Shown: positions 8,871-17,811 of the stretch, piece by piece
How positions within the stretch are numbered: the stretch's first letter is position 1
Layout of the letters: each line of letters begins with the position of its first letter
NCBI RefSeq assembly: GCF_042926695.1
Contig: NZ_CP170642.1
Coordinates: 1 to 64,000 of the forward strand
DNA from: Lonepinella koalarum
Lineage (GTDB): Bacteria; Pseudomonadota; Gammaproteobacteria; Enterobacterales; Pasteurellaceae
Length of the DNA stretch: 64,000 nucleotides
Direction: 5' to 3'
Made by a program: the position numbers and the translations under genes
Notes under the pieces: model-generated
Told to the model about the DNA's origin: nothing
The model's database searches: none
The model's input: only the letters and a program-made list of their open reading frames with translations

Positions 8871-9533
8871 ATGAAAATGTCTCCTTTAATGCCCCGAGAA
8901 AAACTATTACAATTCGGTGCAACCGCGTTGACGGATGATGAACTGTTAGCTATTTTCTTACGTACTGGCATTAAAGGCTGTCCCGTAATGCAACTTTCCC
9001 GATCGGTAATACAGAATTTTGGTTCCTTGCGTGGTTTGATTTCTGCCAATCAAAAACAATTTTGTGCTTTCAAAGGTATTGGTATTACCCAGTTTATCCA
9101 ACTACAAGCCAGCACCGAAATGACCAGACGTTATTTGTTAGAAGAAATTAAATTCTCCCATATTTTTAATCAGTCAGAAATCGTACGGCTATATTTGCAA
9201 GCGGAAATGGAACGCCATGAACGAGAAATCTTTCTAGTGTTATTTTTGAACAATCAGCATCAACTGATTAAACAAGAAGAAATGTTCTTAGGGTCTGTCA
9301 ATTCTGCCAGTGTTTATCCGAGAGAAATCATTAAGACCGCCTTATATTGTAATGCTTCTGCTCTCATTCTGGCACACAACCACCCATCTGGTTTAGCCCA
9401 ACCGAGTGATTCAGATTTTATCCTCACAAACAAAATTAAACAAGCCGCAGAATTCATGGAAATTCGCATTTTAGATCACTTTATTATCGGTAAGGGTTGC
9501 TATTTTTCCTTTGCTGAAAAGGGTTATTTATAG
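8871..9533 (+). CDS. radC: RadC family protein (JAB1/MPN+ domain)
   Basis: A 220-residue protein with an N-terminal helix-hairpin-helix region and a C-terminal JAMM metalloprotease-like domain. The metal site HNHPSG is followed by a downstream Asp (PSDSD). Despite the name, a direct DNA-repair role is disputed for the family. It is divergent from coaBC across a 169-nt gap. The context radC-rpmB-rpmG-mutM is the standard gammaproteobacterial cluster, supporting orthology with the chromosomal copy rather than a phage copy. Confidence 0.93.
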   Translation: MKMSPLMPREKLLQFGATALTDDELLAIFLRTGIKGCPVMQLSRSVIQNFGSLRGLISANQKQFCAFKGIGITQFIQLQASTEMTRRYLLEEIKFSHIFNQSEIVRLYLQAEMERHEREIFLVLFLNNQHQLIKQEEMFLGSVNSASVYPREIIKTALYCNASALILAHNHPSGLAQPSDSDFILTNKIKQAAEFMEIRILDHFIIGKGCYFSFAEKGYL

Positions 9534-9605
9534 GATCCAACATTGGATCATTTTCACGAAGAAGCGAAAATCTTAGGTCTTTTTCGTAGAAAATGTATTT
9601 TTTCC

Positions 9606-9634
9606 TTGAGAAAGTCGAATTATGTGAGTATAAT
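9606..9634 (+). promoter_or_regulatory. rpmB-rpmG promoter
   Basis: -35 TTGAGA (9606-9611), 17-nt spacer and a perfect -10 TATAAT (9629-9634). It predicts a 5' leader of about 115 nt before rpmB, unusually long for so small a gene. The leader contains the hairpin GGTCG...CGACC at about 9659-9675. Confidence 0.7.
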
Positions 9635-9757
9635 TCACAGCCTTTAATATAGTAAGCGGGTCGGCTACAGCGACCTGACGAGGTGGCTATCAAGGCTCTC
9701 CTTGAAATTGTATCCGAACCGTAAGCTCGAGCTTATATTTAATTATTGGAGTTTATT

Positions 9758-9994
9758 ATGTCAAGAGTCTGTCAAGTAACAGGCAAGCGTCCAGCCGTTG
9801 GTAACAACCGCTCGCACGCATTGAATGCGACTAAACGTCGTTTTCTACCTAACTTACACACTCACCGTTTTTGGGTTGAGAGTGAAAACCGTTTCGTGAC
9901 TTTACGCTTAACAGCGAAAGGAATGCGGATTATTGATAAAAAAGGCATTGATGCAGTTTTAGCTGACATTCGTGCTCGTGGCGAGAAAATCTAA
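9758..9994 (+). CDS. rpmB: 50S ribosomal protein L28
   Basis: Ribosomal large-subunit protein of 78 residues beginning MSRVCQVTGKRP, the conserved N-terminus. An in-frame codon 12 nt upstream is ignored because the protein family starts at MSR and TTGGAG lies 7 nt before ATG 9758. Strongly basic, with LRLTAKGMRIIDKKG near the C-terminus. rpmG follows after 11 nt. Confidence 0.97.
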   Translation: MSRVCQVTGKRPAVGNNRSHALNATKRRFLPNLHTHRFWVESENRFVTLRLTAKGMRIIDKKGIDAVLADIRARGEKI

Positions 9995-10005
9995 GGAGCT
10001 AAAAT

Positions 10006-10176
10006 ATGGCAGCTAAAGGTGCTCGTGAGAAAATTAGATTAGTTTCCACTGCTGAAACTGGTCATTTCTACACAACAACAAAAAACAAACGTAATATGCC
10101 TGAGAAAATGGAAATCAAAAAATTTGATCCTGTGGTGCGTAAACACGTTGTTTATAAAGAAGCAAAAATCAAATAA
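10006..10176 (+). CDS. rpmG: 50S ribosomal protein L33
   Basis: A 56-residue ribosomal protein beginning MAAKGAREKIRLVSTAETG and ending YKEAKIK, the form without zinc-binding cysteines. The start has a strong AAGGAG 8 nt upstream. It is followed by a clear intrinsic terminator. The gene is under 60 codons but unmistakable from its sequence and its position after rpmB. Confidence 0.97.
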   Translation: MAAKGAREKIRLVSTAETGHFYTTTKNKRNMPEKMEIKKFDPVVRKHVVYKEAKIK

Positions 10177-10200
10177 TTTGATTTTAAACAGAATGAAAGA

Positions 10201-10222
10201 CCCGACTCGATCGGGTTTTTTT
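10201..10222 (+). terminator. rpmBG intrinsic terminator
   Basis: CCCGA (10201-10205) pairs with TCGGG (10211-10215) around a 5-nt loop and is followed by eight T. It lies 24 nt after the rpmG stop. Confidence 0.85.
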
Positions 10223-10247
10223 ATAGGTAAATTTTAAGGAAAACAAT

Positions 10248-11060
10248 ATGCCCGAATTACCCGAAGTGGAAACCGCTAAAAATGGTATTGCGCCTTATCT
10301 TACGGGTTTTACCATTGAAAAAATTATTGTTCGGCAAACTAAATTACGCTGGCAAGTGTCGCCTGAATTAAGCCAGCTTTCTTTGGTCAAAATCACCGCA
10401 CTTTCACGCCGTGCTAAATATTTGATTATCCATACCGAACAGGGGTTTATTATTGGTCATTTGGGTATGTCGGGTTCAGTGCGTATTGTGGAAAATAATG
10501 ATCCCGTGGAAAAGCACGATCATCTTGATATGATAATGAATAACGGCAAAATCATGCGTTACAACGATCCTCGCCGTTTTGGGGCGTGGTTATGGACGGA
10601 TAATTTAGATAATTTCCACTTGTTTATGAAACTCGGTCCTGAACCTCTTTCTGATCAATTTAGCGCCGATTATTTATTTAAAAAATCTCGTAAAAAACAC
10701 ACCGCACTTAAAGTCTTTCTAATGGATAATGCTGTTGTAGTAGGTGTTGGCAATATTTATGCCAACGAAGTGCTATTTCAATGTGGGCTGCACCCCCAAA
10801 AATTAGCGGGTACGATCACTAAAAAACAAGCAGAATTACTCGTCGCCACCATTAAAAAAGAGCTACAACGAGCCATTCAACAAGGCGGCACTACCCTAAA
10901 AGATTTTTTGCAACCTGACGGCAAACCCGGTTATTTTGCTCAAGAATTACAAATTTACGGCAAAGCAGGCAAAAACTGTCCAACGTGCGGTGCAAAAATT
11001 GAGAGTTTGCTCATCGGACAACGCAATAGTTTCTTTTGTACGAAGTGCCAGAAAAAATAG
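10248..11060 (+). CDS. mutM: Formamidopyrimidine-DNA glycosylase
   Basis: Base-excision repair enzyme that removes 8-oxoguanine and nicks the abasic site. The mature N-terminus PELPEVE supplies the catalytic proline and glutamate. A helix-two-turn-helix region around GNIYANEVLF follows, and a C-terminal zinc finger CPTCG...FFCTKCQ binds DNA. It has 270 residues, normal for the family. The start ATG 10248 has AAGGAAA just upstream and lies after the rpmG terminator. Confidence 0.97.
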   Translation: MPELPEVETAKNGIAPYLTGFTIEKIIVRQTKLRWQVSPELSQLSLVKITALSRRAKYLIIHTEQGFIIGHLGMSGSVRIVENNDPVEKHDHLDMIMNNGKIMRYNDPRRFGAWLWTDNLDNFHLFMKLGPEPLSDQFSADYLFKKSRKKHTALKVFLMDNAVVVGVGNIYANEVLFQCGLHPQKLAGTITKKQAELLVATIKKELQRAIQQGGTTLKDFLQPDGKPGYFAQELQIYGKAGKNCPTCGAKIESLLIGQRNSFFCTKCQKK

Positions 11061-11120
11061 ACAAAATAGAATATTGTGGATTAAAATACCCTTAGTTTTT
11101 GAAGTTATATAGGACAGATT

Positions 11121-11438
11121 ATGGCGAACTGGAACGGCAAATACATCAGCCCTTATGCCGAACACGGTAAAAAGAGTGAACAGGTTAAAAAAATCACGGT
11201 ATCCATTCCGATTAAAGTATTGGAAATTTTAACCAACGAACGCACGCGTCGCCAAATCAAAAACTTACGCCATGCCACCAACAGCGAATTACTATGCGAA
11301 GCCTTTTTACATGCGTTCACTGGTCAACCCCTCCCCACAGACGAAGATCTACTCAAAGATCGCAATAATGAAATTCCTGAAAATGCCAAAGATATTATGC
11401 GAGAGTTGGGGATTGATCCCGATGAGTGGGAATACTAG
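11121..11438 (+). CDS. metJ: Methionine repressor MetJ
   Basis: Ribbon-helix-helix repressor that uses S-adenosylmethionine as corepressor to shut down methionine biosynthesis and uptake. The 105-residue protein is nearly standard: KKITVSIPIKVLEIL is the DNA-contacting beta ribbon, and RTRRQIKNLRHATNSELLCEAFLHAFTG covers the SAM and dimer helices (listed in part). Its stop codon directly abuts the stop of the convergent antiporter gene, leaving no room for a terminator between them. Confidence 0.97.
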   Translation: MANWNGKYISPYAEHGKKSEQVKKITVSIPIKVLEILTNERTRRQIKNLRHATNSELLCEAFLHAFTGQPLPTDEDLLKDRNNEIPENAKDIMRELGIDPDEWEY

Positions 11439-13253
11439 CTATCTTTCCCGTTGCAAAATCTGTTGAATCACCATCATGGTTTCCTGATCTTCTTCAATAA
11501 TCACTTGTAGCATTTTTTCGTTTTCAAATTGACGTAAACTAGGGTCATAAGTTTCTGCCATGAGTTTTACCCCGTGGCGATTACGACCAAAAAATTCATT
11601 GCCAATTTCATGGACTTTATCTCTGTCTATCCCTAAGGCTTGTAGGGCTTGTTTACCTGCACGCAAGGCACTGTCAAAAGTTTCACGGACTTCAATATTG
11701 GATCCGGCACGGGTTAATTCAATGACATGAAAACGATCGTAGGCTCTGGCGATAATTTGGATATGCGGATTGATACTACGCACATGTTTGACAATTTGCG
11801 TGATTTTATTCGGATTATCTAAAGCTACAATCAATAATTTTGCCGTATCAATCCCAGCCCGCTTGAGCAAATCGGGATGGGTCGCATCACCAAAATAACT
11901 TTTAATGCCTAATTTTTTCATTTGTCCAATTAAAGCCACATCATATTCAATAATGGTGGGATTAAAGCCACAAGAACGTAGTAAGCGGTTAATCACCTGT
12001 CCAAAGCGACCTAGCCCAATTAAGATAATTTCATTTTGTTCGTCAATGGGATCATTTGGACGTTTATCTTGTTTGTGAAAACGTGGCGCAATAAATTTTT
12101 GGTGCAAAATAATAAATACGGGGGTAAGTACCATGGATAACACTACAATTGCCGTCATGTTTGCCTGCATTTCGGCACTGATTACATTTTGTAAAGCGGC
12201 AGTAGAAAATAATACAAAAGCAAACTCTCCTCCTTGTGCCATGACTACAGCACGATCCAAAGAATCTTCTTGATTAGAACCTGTTAGCCTTGCCACAACA
12301 TAAATTACCAATCCTTTCATTAACATCATGGCAAACACGCCACCAATAATCAGTAGCCAATGTTCAAATACATAAACAAGATCCAAACTCATGCCTACGC
12401 CTAAGAAGAATAAACCGAGCAATAAGCCTTTGAACGGGTCAATATCCACTTCAAGTTGGTGGCGGAAACTGGAATTAGAGAGCAATACTCCGGCGATAAA
12501 TGCCCCAATGGCTAAGGATAAACCGCTGGCTTCCATTAATAAGGCAGAGCCTAACACCACAAATAAGGCGACCGCGGTCATCAGTTCGCGAATTTTGGTT
12601 TGGGCGGAAATTCTAAACAGAGGGTTAAAGCCCCAAATTCCCGCCACAATTAATAATGCCAATGCGCCAATAGCAATGGCAATGGATTGCCAAAAAGGAG
12701 CTTGTGTGTTTAAAACTTGACTGCTTTCAGGGGCAAGAAAGCTTACGACAGCTAACAACGGTACGATCAGCAGATCTTCAAATAGCAAAACGGCAATAAT
12801 GCGTTTGCCTCGATCTGATGTCATTTCGCCACGATCACTTAGGGTTTGCATCACCACCGCAGTTGAAGTTAATACGAAGCCAGAACCTGCAATAAATGCC
12901 ACTTGCCAGCTGGCACCATAAAGCATGCCAAGGGATGTGAGAAACACAATGGCTACCAGAATTTGCAGACTACCCATACCGAAAATATATTTTCGCAAGC
13001 CCCATAAATGCTTAGGTTGCATTTCCAGCCCGATGAGAAACAAAAACATCACAACACCAAGCTCGGCTAAATGGATAATGGATTGGGGATCGTTAAACAG
13101 TTGTAAGCCGAATGGTCCAATAATTAAGCCAGCGGCTAAATAACCTAATACAGCACCCAATCCGATTTTCTTAAAAAAAGGAACGACTAAAATCGCTGCC
13201 CCCAATAGGGTAACTACACTAACTAATTGATTTGTACTGCCGACATCTGCCAT
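11439..13253 (-). CDS. Kef-type CPA2 potassium/proton antiporter
   Basis: Monovalent cation:proton antiporter-2 of the KefB/KefC type, normally kept closed by glutathione and opened by its electrophile adducts to acidify the cytoplasm. About 12 membrane helices fill residues 1-380, including the family segments GYLAAGLIIGP and LSLAIGAFIAGVLLSN. A C-terminal RCK/TrkA-N domain begins IILIGLGRFGQVINRLL near 410. At 604 residues it matches KefB/KefC, but no KefF/KefG-like quinone reductase is adjacent. Whether it is KefB or KefC cannot be settled here. Confidence 0.88.
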   Translation of the reverse strand: MADVGSTNQLVSVVTLLGAAILVVPFFKKIGLGAVLGYLAAGLIIGPFGLQLFNDPQSIIHLAELGVVMFLFLIGLEMQPKHLWGLRKYIFGMGSLQILVAIVFLTSLGMLYGASWQVAFIAGSGFVLTSTAVVMQTLSDRGEMTSDRGKRIIAVLLFEDLLIVPLLAVVSFLAPESSQVLNTQAPFWQSIAIAIGALALLIVAGIWGFNPLFRISAQTKIRELMTAVALFVVLGSALLMEASGLSLAIGAFIAGVLLSNSSFRHQLEVDIDPFKGLLLGLFFLGVGMSLDLVYVFEHWLLIIGGVFAMMLMKGLVIYVVARLTGSNQEDSLDRAVVMAQGGEFAFVLFSTAALQNVISAEMQANMTAIVVLSMVLTPVFIILHQKFIAPRFHKQDKRPNDPIDEQNEIILIGLGRFGQVINRLLRSCGFNPTIIEYDVALIGQMKKLGIKSYFGDATHPDLLKRAGIDTAKLLIVALDNPNKITQIVKHVRSINPHIQIIARAYDRFHVIELTRAGSNIEVRETFDSALRAGKQALQALGIDRDKVHEIGNEFFGRNRHGVKLMAETYDPSLRQFENEKMLQVIIEEDQETMMVIQQILQRER

Positions 13254-13279
13254 CTTTCCCCCGTATTTTTCTTGCTGTT

Positions 13280-13924
13280 TTAAGCGACACCATATTGCTC
13301 ACGATAGGCTTGCATACTAACTAAATATTGACGATATTGGCTATCTTGCGAAATAAAGGTAATTAAATCGTCCATATCAATAATAGACAAAATTTCACAT
13401 TGATAATCCCGTTCTACTTCTTGAATTGCTGACAATTCGCCTTTGCCTTTTTCTTTGCGGTTTAATGCAATGACCACCGCACTTAGGCTTGCACCGTTGG
13501 CTGCAATGATATCCATGGCTTCACGAATTGCCGTACCTGCGGTAATGACGTCATCTACCAATAATACTTTGCCTTGCAATGGTGAACCGATCAAATTCCC
13601 CCCTTCACCATGATCTTTGGCTTCTTTGCGGTTAAAGCAAACGGGTTTATCTAAACCAAATTGATTAAACAACGCCACCGAAACCGTTGTGCCAATGGGG
13701 ATCCCTTTATAAGCAGGTCCAAAAATTACATCATAAGCCAAGCCACTGGCTTGAATAGCTTGTGCATAAAATTCGCCTAAACGGGCTAAATCTGCTCCCG
13801 TGTTAAATAAGCCAGCATTGAAAAAATACGGGCTTTTTCTGCCTGACTTTAGGGTAAATTCACCGAAACGTAACACATTGCGACTTAAGGCAAATTGGAT
13901 AAATTGTTGTTTGTAATCTTGCAT
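13280..13924 (-). CDS. pyrE: Orotate phosphoribosyltransferase
   Basis: Pyrimidine biosynthesis enzyme adding PRPP to orotate to give OMP. It has 214 residues from ATG 13924 (MQDYKQQFIQFALSRNVL). A GTG three codons upstream falls in the uptake signal and is less likely. The conserved FGEFTLKSGRKSPYF segment and the PRPP loop VLLVDDVITAGTA are present. It follows rph by 16 nt on the minus strand, the usual rph-pyrE pairing. An uptake signal (13932-13940) fills the gap. Confidence 0.97.
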   Translation of the reverse strand: MQDYKQQFIQFALSRNVLRFGEFTLKSGRKSPYFFNAGLFNTGADLARLGEFYAQAIQASGLAYDVIFGPAYKGIPIGTTVSVALFNQFGLDKPVCFNRKEAKDHGEGGNLIGSPLQGKVLLVDDVITAGTAIREAMDIIAANGASLSAVVIALNRKEKGKGELSAIQEVERDYQCEILSIIDMDDLITFISQDSQYRQYLVSMQAYREQYGVA

Positions 13925-13940
13925 ATTTTTCACCGCACTT

Positions 13941-14657
13941 TTATTGATTTAACGCTTCTCGCTGAGCCACAAAAATCTGCTCACAACCCTGTTTGGCTAA
14001 ATCTAACAAGCTCAATAATTCTTGATGAGAAAAAGGTTCACCCTCTGCGGTGCCTTGCACTTCGATCATTCGCCCGTCTTCCATCATCACCACATTCATA
14101 TCGGTTTCGGCGTTGGAATCTTCTACATATTCCAAATCGCACACGGCTTCACCATTCACAATACCGACTGAAATCGCTGATACTAACCCTTTGATTGGAC
14201 TGGCTTTTAAGGTACCATTTGCGACCAAACCGTTGACCGCATCAATTAACGCTACGCAAGCTCCAGTAATTGAAGCCGTGCGAGTGCCACCGTCTGCTTG
14301 AATAACATCACAATCAAGTGTAATAGAGCGTTCGCCTAGGGCTTCAAGATCGATCATGGCACGCAAAGAACGCGCAATTAAGCGTTGAATTTCCATGGTG
14401 CGACCGCCCTGTTTACCTTTTGCTGCTTCACGTTGCATACGACTATGGGTGGAACGTGGCAACATGCCGTATTCCGCCGTCACCCAACCTTGTCCCTGAC
14501 CTTTGAGAAAACGAGGTACTGTTTCGTCCACACTGGCGGTACAAATCACTTTAGTTTCACCAAATTCCACTAATACTGAACCTTCGGCGTGTTTGGTGTA
14601 ATGACGAGTAATTTTAATTGCACGAGGCGCATTATTGGCGCGGTTATTTGGACGCAT
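13941..14657 (-). CDS. rph: Ribonuclease PH
   Basis: Phosphorolytic 3'-5' exoribonuclease that trims tRNA precursors. It has 238 residues, beginning MRPNNRANNAPRAIKI, with the conserved GEGQ-like core GQGQGWVTAEYGMLPRST, the RSLRAMIDLEALGERSI segment and the C-terminal EVQGTAEGEPFS motif. It is full length, unlike the frameshifted laboratory E. coli K-12 allele. Paired with pyrE downstream and divergent from the YicC gene. Confidence 0.96.
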   Translation of the reverse strand: MRPNNRANNAPRAIKITRHYTKHAEGSVLVEFGETKVICTASVDETVPRFLKGQGQGWVTAEYGMLPRSTHSRMQREAAKGKQGGRTMEIQRLIARSLRAMIDLEALGERSITLDCDVIQADGGTRTASITGACVALIDAVNGLVANGTLKASPIKGLVSAISVGIVNGEAVCDLEYVEDSNAETDMNVVMMEDGRMIEVQGTAEGEPFSHQELLSLLDLAKQGCEQIFVAQREALNQ

Positions 14658-14775
14658 GGTTTATTCCTTATTTTTGAAAAATTTAGTGGTTATTTTAACA
14701 CGTAAAATGACAGAAACGAAATTTAACAGTACAATAAGAGTAGTAAATAGATATAACAAGTTAAAGGATAAAAAT

Positions 14776-15639
14776 ATGATTTACAGTATGACCGCTTTTG
14801 CTCGCTTTGAAATTAAAAAGGACTGGGGTGATGCCGTGTGGGAAATCCGCTCGGTAAATCAACGTTATTTGGAAAATTTCTTCCGTTTACCTGAACAATT
14901 TCGCGGCTTAGAAAACAGTTTACGTGAAAAACTTCGCCAAAATCTGACCCGTGGTAAAATTGAATGTAGCTTACGCATTGACACGAAAAAACAAACTGCG
15001 ACAAGTTTGAATTTAAATCAAGAACTTACTAAGCAGGTGATTCAATCCTTAAAATGGATTAAAGCGCAAGCAGGCGAGGGGGAAATTAATTTAACTGATG
15101 TATTGCGTTATCCGGGAGTAGTGGAAACACCAGAACAGGATTTAGATGTTATCAGCCAAGATTTATTGAACGGTTTTGATCAACTCCTTACTGAATTTAT
15201 CGCCATGCGGGGTCGTGAGGGAGATAAACTCAAAGATGTGATTGAGCAACGCTTGCAAGCTATTGGGGTGGAAGCCGATAAAGTGCGGGCAAAAATGCCG
15301 GAGATTTTGCAATGGCAACGAGATCGTTTACAACAACGTTTTGATGAAATTAAGCTACAAGCCGATCCGACACGTTTAGAGCAGGAAATGGTGTTGTTGG
15401 CACAACGTATTGATGTAGCAGAAGAATTAGATCGTTTGCAAATGCATATTAAGGAAACGGGGTCTATCCTGAGAAAAGGCGGCGCAGTAGGTCGTAAGCT
15501 CGATTTTATGATGCAAGAACTTAATCGTGAATCCAATACTTTGGCATCTAAATCAATTAACGCAGAAACCACCGCATCTGCCGTAGAACTTAAAGTGTTA
15601 ATTGAACAAATGCGTGAACAAATTCAAAATTTGGAGTAG
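14776..15639 (+). CDS. yicC: YicC family endoribonuclease
   Basis: A 287-residue protein beginning MIYSMTAFARFEIK. It carries the family's conserved N-terminal EIRSVNQRYLENFFRLPE region and C-terminal KLDFMMQELNRESNTLASK (DUF1732) block. YicC proteins are recently recognised RNases affecting sRNA stability. The long upstream frame is discarded because the family starts MI(R/Y)SMTA and AAAGGAT precedes ATG 14776. Divergent from rph as in enteric genomes; the downstream ygfZ is 3 nt away, suggesting co-translation. Confidence 0.94.
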   Translation: MIYSMTAFARFEIKKDWGDAVWEIRSVNQRYLENFFRLPEQFRGLENSLREKLRQNLTRGKIECSLRIDTKKQTATSLNLNQELTKQVIQSLKWIKAQAGEGEINLTDVLRYPGVVETPEQDLDVISQDLLNGFDQLLTEFIAMRGREGDKLKDVIEQRLQAIGVEADKVRAKMPEILQWQRDRLQQRFDEIKLQADPTRLEQEMVLLAQRIDVAEELDRLQMHIKETGSILRKGGAVGRKLDFMMQELNRESNTLASKSINAETTASAVELKVLIEQMREQIQNLE

Positions 15640-15642
15640 GCG

Positions 15643-16467
15643 ATGGCGATAATTTCTCTTCAACAATACCGATTAATTGAGATTGTGGGCGTGGATGCGG
15701 AAAAATATTTACAAGGACAGCTTACTTGTGATGTAACTAAGTTAGCTGTCGGTGAAAGCACAATGACCGCCCATTGTGATCCTAAAGGCAAAATGACATC
15801 CGTGTTCCGTTTAATTCGAGTGGCAAATGACCAATTTTATACGGTTATTCATCATTCGCTATTACCAATAGGATTAGATCAGTTAAAAAAATATGCGGTA
15901 TTTTCTAAAGTCACGTTTACCGAACTTAATTTTCCACTGGTTGGCTTAATTGACGAAGAGAGTGAATTTTCGGCTCAAATTGGTGTGAAATTTGCTAACC
16001 GCTGTATTTTGATCAACCCTGAAAGTGCGGTTCAATTTAATGCAGATTCTACACAATGGGATTTAGCCGATATTCAACAAGGCTATCCGATTTTAACTCA
16101 TAAAACCCAAGGGGAATTTATTCCACAAGCCTTGAATTTACAGGTCATTGAGCAGGCGATTTCTTTCCAAAAAGGCTGTTATATCGGACAAGAAACGGTG
16201 GCTCGAGCTAAATATCGTGGCACAAATAAGCGCGCCATGTTTGCTTTTAACGCCGAAACGGATTTGACACCGGAACTTGGTAGTAGCATTGAAATGCAAC
16301 TGGAAAGTGGTTGGCGAGCGACGGGTACAATTTTAAGCGCGGTGAATTTTAGTCATGTTTTGTGGTTGCAAGTGGTGCTAAGTAATGACATTACACCCGA
16401 ACAGGTATTTCGCTTGCCTGATTCGGATGTAAGTTTGCAGTTGCAGGCGTTGCCTTATGAGCTCTAA
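15643..16467 (+). CDS. ygfZ: Folate-binding tRNA-modifying protein YgfZ
   Basis: Folate-dependent protein involved in maintaining Fe-S enzymes such as MiaB, with a GcvT-like fold. The family signature KGCYIGQE, containing the essential cysteine, lies near residues 180-187, and GNRG-like RAKYRGTNKR follows. At 274 residues it is shorter than the enteric form (about 326), as expected for Pasteurellaceae. It lies 3 nt after yicC. Confidence 0.9.
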   Translation: MAIISLQQYRLIEIVGVDAEKYLQGQLTCDVTKLAVGESTMTAHCDPKGKMTSVFRLIRVANDQFYTVIHHSLLPIGLDQLKKYAVFSKVTFTELNFPLVGLIDEESEFSAQIGVKFANRCILINPESAVQFNADSTQWDLADIQQGYPILTHKTQGEFIPQALNLQVIEQAISFQKGCYIGQETVARAKYRGTNKRAMFAFNAETDLTPELGSSIEMQLESGWRATGTILSAVNFSHVLWLQVVLSNDITPEQVFRLPDSDVSLQLQALPYEL

Positions 16468-16474
16468 CCCTGCA

Positions 16475-16577
16475 CTTTCGTACAGGGTTACAAATGGTTA
16501 GGATTCCTCGCATCTTTTCTAACTAGATCTACAGCTTAGCGTTATCACACCTAGCCTAGTACGCCAGTACTAGGTAC
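16475..16577. repeat. Intergenic palindromic element, copy A
   Basis: A roughly 103-bp stretch with a hairpin at each end: 16476-16499 (AACCCTGCAC...GTACAGGGTT) and 16555-16574 (CCTAGTACGCCAGTACTAGG). It fills the gap between the convergent ygfZ and esterase genes. It shares order and motifs with the element at 29815-29928: the same left hairpin, an internal CGCATCTT, then GCGTTA.CA and TAGCC just before the right hairpin. It could act as a bidirectional terminator or be a miniature mobile element. Confidence 0.6.
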
Positions 16578-17800
16578 TAATTCTCTTTCCGCTGACTAAA
16601 CAACCATTCCTTAATCGCATCAATATTATAAGCCACACCCCAAGTTCCCATATGAGCCGCCCCTTTGTTTTGGGAGTTTTGTTCCAGTGGCAAGGTGCCA
16701 CCCGTAAAGCTGGCATAATGAATATTACCCCCCTGAGCAAGCAACGCATTCACTTTTTCATTTAATTCCGTCACTGGTGCTTGAGCATTCCAGCCGTGGC
16801 TTTCTTTAACCGTCGCACCATTTTCAGCCAATACTTTCATAATCGCATTTTCCGTTGGAAAGGCTTTGGCATCATTTTCAGAAACTAACACAAAAATATT
16901 ATTTTTTGCCATCGGAGCGGTAACACTCGGTTCCCACTGCCCTGCCACAATATAGCTGGCAGCAAAGAAATCAGGGTGTTTGATATTCATGGCGATAGAC
17001 ATCATCGCCCCGCCCGATTGCCCTGTGGTGTAAAGGCGGTTTTGGTCGATATTGTATTGTTTTGCCAAGGATTTAATTAAATTAATCGTTGGTTCAAGAT
17101 CTTCAGGATCATCCGACTGATCATTGACAATTTGATGATCAAACTGCGGGGCAAGCACAAAGGCTTCATGTTTTGCTTGGAATGACGGGCTGGCAAAAGA
17201 AGTTGCTCCGTTGCCTTGTAATAAGGTATGTTTCACGTTGCTGTTGGTTGAACCCGCATCATGAATAAACATTACCAACGGATAGGATTTGTTCGGGTCA
17301 TAATTTTTCGGTACAAATAAATTATATTTCACCACCACACCGCTTTGGTCTTTAAATTCCGCTTGTTGGAAATCGTCCACCACTTGATTAATTACTTTGC
17401 TACCGGTTAATTCGCTCGGTTTTACTTTGCCTGATTTACTGGCTAATGAATTGACTTGTTTTACTGTTAAGCTGATGTTACGTTCGGTGTAAGGGGCGGA
17501 ACGATCATCGGGATCTTTTTCGGTAGTTGCCGCATCGACATCTTGCGGATCTAGTTCTAATACCACTTGGTTGGCACATTTTTGCTCGGTTAATTTAGCT
17601 TCTGTAATGGTACGATTCGTTACCGAAAAATCATTTTTTTGCACCGCAGTTAAGCACGTTTTTGCAGGGTAATTCACCACCGCTTGGGTGACTCGTTGAC
17701 CTAACCCATTTGGCGTAGTGACGGCTATTACGCTTTCAATTTGAGCATACGCAGTGCTTGTCATTGCACAGGCAACACCGGTTAAAATTAATTTCTTCAT
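16577..17800 (-). CDS. Secreted alpha/beta-hydrolase (esterase/PHB-depolymerase-like)
   Basis: A 407-residue exported hydrolase. A Sec signal peptide MKKLILTGVACAMTSTAYA is followed by about 130 residues resembling the N-terminal Ig-like domain of some bacterial esterases. Next is an alpha/beta-hydrolase domain with LFVPKNYDPNKSYPLVMFIHDAG (about 165-187), the nucleophile elbow GQSGGAM, and a probable catalytic His in AAHMGTW near the C-terminus. The substrate is unknown. The Sel1 lipoprotein gene lies 11 nt upstream, so both are probably one transcript. Confidence 0.75.
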   Translation of the reverse strand: MKKLILTGVACAMTSTAYAQIESVIAVTTPNGLGQRVTQAVVNYPAKTCLTAVQKNDFSVTNRTITEAKLTEQKCANQVVLELDPQDVDAATTEKDPDDRSAPYTERNISLTVKQVNSLASKSGKVKPSELTGSKVINQVVDDFQQAEFKDQSGVVVKYNLFVPKNYDPNKSYPLVMFIHDAGSTNSNVKHTLLQGNGATSFASPSFQAKHEAFVLAPQFDHQIVNDQSDDPEDLEPTINLIKSLAKQYNIDQNRLYTTGQSGGAMMSIAMNIKHPDFFAASYIVAGQWEPSVTAPMAKNNIFVLVSENDAKAFPTENAIMKVLAENGATVKESHGWNAQAPVTELNEKVNALLAQGGNIHYASFTGGTLPLEQNSQNKGAAHMGTWGVAYNIDAIKEWLFSQRKEN

Positions 17801-17811
17801 AAAATTTCCTG

